Source: an uncultured Rhodospirillales bacterium (GTDB lineage: Bacteria > Pseudomonadota > Alphaproteobacteria > Acetobacterales > Acetobacteraceae). Taken from it: 7,798 nucleotides of DNA. Shown one piece after another: positions 5,865-7,798 of this stretch. The stretch lies in contig CAIVDX010000684.1 in NCBI GenBank assembly GCA_903904805.1, positions 1 to 7,798 on the forward strand, written 5' to 3'. The notes beneath the pieces are model-generated. The model made no database searches. It worked only from the letters and a program-made list of their open reading frames with translations, and was not told the DNA's origin. The number at the start of each line of letters is the position of its first letter. The stretch's first letter is position 1. The position numbers and the translations under genes were made by a program.

Positions 5865-6878
5865 ATGACCGACATCAACCGCCGCCAGTTGCTGGGCGCC
5901 AGCGCGGCCGCCGCCCTGATCCCCTCGGTCGCGCGTGCCGCCGATGCCGGGCGCATCGACGTGCATCACCATTTCATTCCGCCGGTCTATCTCAAGCGGG
6001 CCGCGCCCGAACTGCTGAGATTTGTCGATACAGACCACACCGCCATCACCAGCTGGACAGCCGAGACATCGCTCGCCCAGATGGACAAGTTCGGCGTAGA
6101 AACCGCCTTCGTCTGCACGCCACCCGTCTGGTTCGGCAAGGCCGCGGCTGCCCGCTCACTCTCGCGCGAGTGCAATGAGGCGGGCGCCCGCCTGATGGGC
6201 GACCATAAAGGCCGCTTCGGCCATTTCGCTGCCCTGCCCCTGCCCGACCAGGACGGCTCGCTGAAGGAAATCGCCTATCTGTTCGACACGCTGCACGCCG
6301 ATGGCGTCTGCCTGCTGACCAGCTATGACGGCAAATGGCTCGGCGACAAGAAATTCGCCCCCGTGATGGACGAACTCAACCGCCGCCACGCCGTGGTGTT
6401 CGTGCACCCCACCGCGCCGGATTGCTGCTCGCACACCGTACCGGACATCTCGCTGACCACGGTGGAGTTCCTGTTCGACAGCACCCGCGCTTTGCTGAGC
6501 CTGATGGTCAGCGGCACGCTCAAGCGCTGCCCGAATATCAGCTTCATCTTCTCCCACACCGGCGGCGTGACCTCGGTGCTCGCCACCCGCATCAGCCAAT
6601 ATTTCGGTCGCCATCCCGAGCTCGCCGCGCGCCTGCCGGCCAGCCCGCTGGAAACCTTTAAGCTGCAGCATTACGACGTCGCGAACTCGATGAACCCGGC
6701 AACGTTCGACGCCGCGCTGGATTTCGTCGGGCCCGGACAGCTGCTGTTCGGCACCGACAACCCGTTCGTTCCGGTTGTCGCGACATCCACCGCGTTCTCG
6801 AAATATCCAATGCCGGCGGAGCGCCAGGCAATGATCGGTCGTGAGAATGCGCTCAAGCTGTTTCCGAGGCTCGGCTAA
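5865..6878 (+). CDS. Tat-exported amidohydrolase-2 / ACMSD-like decarboxylase family protein
   Basis: A 337-residue TIM-barrel metalloenzyme of the Amidohydro_2 group, which includes aminocarboxymuconate-semialdehyde, gamma-resorcylate and 6-methylsalicylate decarboxylases. Metal and catalytic residues are visible: H34-x-H36 in DVHHHFIPP, H181 in FVHPTAP, H231 in FSHTGG and D298 in FGTDNPF. The N-terminus carries a twin-arginine signal (NRRQLLG, 5-11), a short hydrophobic stretch and an ARA-AD cleavage region near residue 25, so a folded, metal-loaded enzyme is probably exported to the periplasm. The start at 5865 is preceded by GGGGGA (5852-5857). The substrate is unknown; decarboxylation or hydrolysis of an aromatic acid or lactone is plausible from the family. 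It lies 141 nt after the FKBP gene and 132 nt before the flavin reductase gene, so it may have its own promoter. Confidence 0.88.
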   Translation: MTDINRRQLLGASAAAALIPSVARAADAGRIDVHHHFIPPVYLKRAAPELLRFVDTDHTAITSWTAETSLAQMDKFGVETAFVCTPPVWFGKAAAARSLSRECNEAGARLMGDHKGRFGHFAALPLPDQDGSLKEIAYLFDTLHADGVCLLTSYDGKWLGDKKFAPVMDELNRRHAVVFVHPTAPDCCSHTVPDISLTTVEFLFDSTRALLSLMVSGTLKRCPNISFIFSHTGGVTSVLATRISQYFGRHPELAARLPASPLETFKLQHYDVANSMNPATFDAALDFVGPGQLLFGTDNPFVPVVATSTAFSKYPMPAERQAMIGRENALKLFPRLG

Positions 6879-6880
6879 GA

Positions 6881-6935
6881 CAAGCGCCTGTTTGGGAAAA
6901 AGAAGCAAAGGACGTGTGGAGGTTTGGTGCGGTGC
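6881..6935. repeat. Intergenic repeat-like element, copy B
   Basis: Two bases after the amidohydrolase stop codon, CAAGCGCCTGTTT is followed by AAAAAGAAGCAAA, TGGAGG, TTTGG and GCGGTG. This is the same order as copy A at 5726-5780. The rest of the gap contains GCGGGCGC twice (from about 6937 and 6963) and an outer inverted repeat GTGTGG (6914-6919) / CCACAC (6977-6982). The copies diverge beyond about 6935. Its conserved position just after a stop codon suggests a dispersed 3'-flanking element. Confidence 0.42.
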
Positions 6936-7010
6936 GCGGGCGCTTGCCGGGGACTCGCCTCCGCGGGCGCGTCGGGCCACACTTAAGAAGCAATCTACCC
7001 TGGACAACAC

Positions 7011-7715
7011 ATGACCGAGACCGACCTGTTCCGCGCCTACAAACTGGGCGACATGATCCTCTCCAACCGCATCGTCATGGCCCCGCTCACGCGGCGGCGG
7101 GCGGGCAGCGCGGGCATTCCCGGGCCGCTGAACGCCGAATATTACCGCCAGCGCGCCTCCGCCGGACTCATCGTCAGCGAGGCCACCAACATCTCGCTGC
7201 AAGGCCGTGGCAACGCCTGGACACCCGGCATCTTCAACGACGCGCAGATCGCCGGCTGGCGCGGCGTGACCGACACCATCCATGAGGTCGGCGGCAAGAT
7301 TTTCTGCCAGCTCTGGCACACCGGCCGCGTCTCCCATCCCGCCCTGCAGGAGGGCGGCGCCCTGCCTGTGGCCCCCTCCTCGGTGAAGGCCGAAGGCGCC
7401 TGCTTCACCGAGCAGGGCCCGCAACCCTACGTCACGCCGCGCGCCCTGCGCACCGATGAGATCCCCGGCATCATCGCGGCCTACCAGCACGCCGCCGCCT
7501 GCGCCAGGCGCGCCGGGTTCGATGGCGTGGAGATCCACGGCGCCAACGGCTATCTGATCGACCAGTTCCTGCGCGATAGCTCCAACAAGCGCACCGACGC
7601 CTATGGCGGCGCCCTGGAAAACCGCCTGCGCTTCGCGCTGGAGGTGACGGACGCCGTCTTGAAGGCGTGGCCGCGGTTGGTCGAACCGCGGAAATTGGGC
7701 TGCAGCACGGCGTAA
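7011..7715 (+). CDS. Old Yellow Enzyme-family FMN ene-reductase (NemA-like), broken after about residue 221
   Basis: The first 221 residues match the NADH:flavin oxidoreductase/OYE family (about 360 residues), FMN enzymes that reduce activated C=C bonds of enones or N-ethylmaleimide. Visible motifs are the N-terminal NRIVMAPLTR (FMN phosphate/isoalloxazine region), EATNISLQGRG, QLWHTGRVSHP (100-110) and EIHGANGYLIDQFLRDS (174-190) with the substrate-binding His176/Asn179 pair, then TDAYGGALENR. After AVLKAWP (7656-7673) the family continuation is absent; 13 unrelated residues follow to a stop at 7715. About 140 C-terminal residues, including the remaining FMN phosphate site, are missing, so the product is very unlikely to work. 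The ATG has a weak GGA 6 nt upstream. The downstream DNA encodes a different gene on the other strand, so this is a truncation by rearrangement or a chimeric junction. Confidence 0.88.
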   Translation: MTETDLFRAYKLGDMILSNRIVMAPLTRRRAGSAGIPGPLNAEYYRQRASAGLIVSEATNISLQGRGNAWTPGIFNDAQIAGWRGVTDTIHEVGGKIFCQLWHTGRVSHPALQEGGALPVAPSSVKAEGACFTEQGPQPYVTPRALRTDEIPGIIAAYQHAAACARRAGFDGVEIHGANGYLIDQFLRDSSNKRTDAYGGALENRLRFALEVTDAVLKAWPRLVEPRKLGCSTA

Positions 7716-7798
7716 CCACGCGAGGCCAGCGCCTGGGCCCACCAGTCGAAGGCGGTGGTGTCATAGGCCTCCGGCCCGCCGTGCGGCAGGACGATCAG
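7601..7798 (-). CDS. Internal fragment of an S9-family (prolyl oligopeptidase-like) peptidase
   Basis: Read from base 7798 leftwards, the frame gives LIVLPHGGPEAYD, then FDWWAQALASRGYAVLQPNF and RGST. This is the segment of S9 peptidases (acylaminoacyl-peptidase/dipeptidyl-peptidase type) around the oxyanion-hole HGGP motif. About 40 residues (7798-7679) fit the family. Similarity becomes uncertain at NRGHAF, and the frame then runs antisense through the flavin reductase gene to a TAG at 7601-7603. Neither the natural start nor the catalytic Ser/Asp/His residues are present. True peptidase sequence probably covers only about 7675-7798. It enters from the right edge and is cut at the junction with the flavin reductase gene. 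Confidence 0.75.
   Translation of the reverse strand: MIVLPHGGPEAYDTTAFDWWAQALASRGYAVLQPNFRGSTNRGHAFKTASVTSSAKRRRFSRAPP
7671..7691. repeat. Perfect inverted repeat at the gene-gene junction
   Basis: CCGCGGTT (7671-7678) and AACCGCGG (7684-7691) are 8-bp perfect inverted repeats around the spacer GGTCG. The left arm begins at the last residue fitting the flavin reductase family (Pro221) and the right arm lies in the FRGST region of the peptidase fragment. It therefore sits exactly where coding identity switches strand and family. Such a repeat is a natural site for inversion, fold-back replication or template switching, including in vitro. Confidence 0.7.

Noticed and set aside
6156..7742. 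Minus-strand frame of 528 codons at the right end
   Set aside because: It overlaps two convincing plus-strand genes and is not in the frame of the S9 peptidase fragment; composition is that of a shadow frame.
1..7798. CRISPR array, defence island, prophage or transposon
   Set aside because: No regularly spaced repeats, transposase, integrase, phage or nuclease-type genes are visible; the genes are transport and metabolic enzymes.

Overview
The window is GC-rich bacterial DNA with alphaproteobacterial character. The intergenic sequence style and protein flavour suggest Acetobacteraceae or a neighbouring family, but no rRNA or other marker gene is present to confirm this. It holds two divergent gene blocks and a broken right end.

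Left block (minus strand, 1-1771): the start of a high-affinity potassium-uptake operon. In transcription order it has a 27-residue membrane peptide, the 28-residue KdpF, and KdpA. KdpA runs off the left edge with roughly 40-50 C-terminal residues missing. A direct repeat at 1870-1886 (TTTACG-N5-TTTACG on the minus strand) in the upstream gap looks like a binding site for the response regulator KdpE.

Right block (plus strand, 1967 to about 7673): five genes in one direction. They are an acetolactate-synthase-like thiamine diphosphate (ThDP) enzyme, a benzoylformate-decarboxylase-like ThDP enzyme, a Sec-exported FKBP-type prolyl isomerase, a Tat-exported metal-dependent amidohydrolase/decarboxylase of the ACMSD-like family, and an Old Yellow Enzyme (OYE)-type flavin reductase. 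The first three are closely spaced (71 and 38 nt). The last two each follow a gap of 130-140 nt that begins with the same short repeat-like block. Decarboxylation, C-C lyase and ene-reduction chemistry suggest a small catabolic or detoxification module for an aromatic or alpha-keto acid compound. That role is inferred from neighbours only. Two products are predicted to be exported and three are predicted cytoplasmic, so a single linear pathway is not assured.

Right end (about 7665-7798): the OYE gene loses family similarity after about residue 221. The remaining DNA, read on the minus strand, encodes an internal piece of an S9-family (prolyl oligopeptidase-like) peptidase. The switch coincides with an 8-bp perfect inverted repeat at 7671-7691. 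This is either a real rearrangement or a chimeric assembly/amplification junction. It is the most anomalous point in the window. I saw no tRNA, rRNA, CRISPR array, transposase or phage gene.
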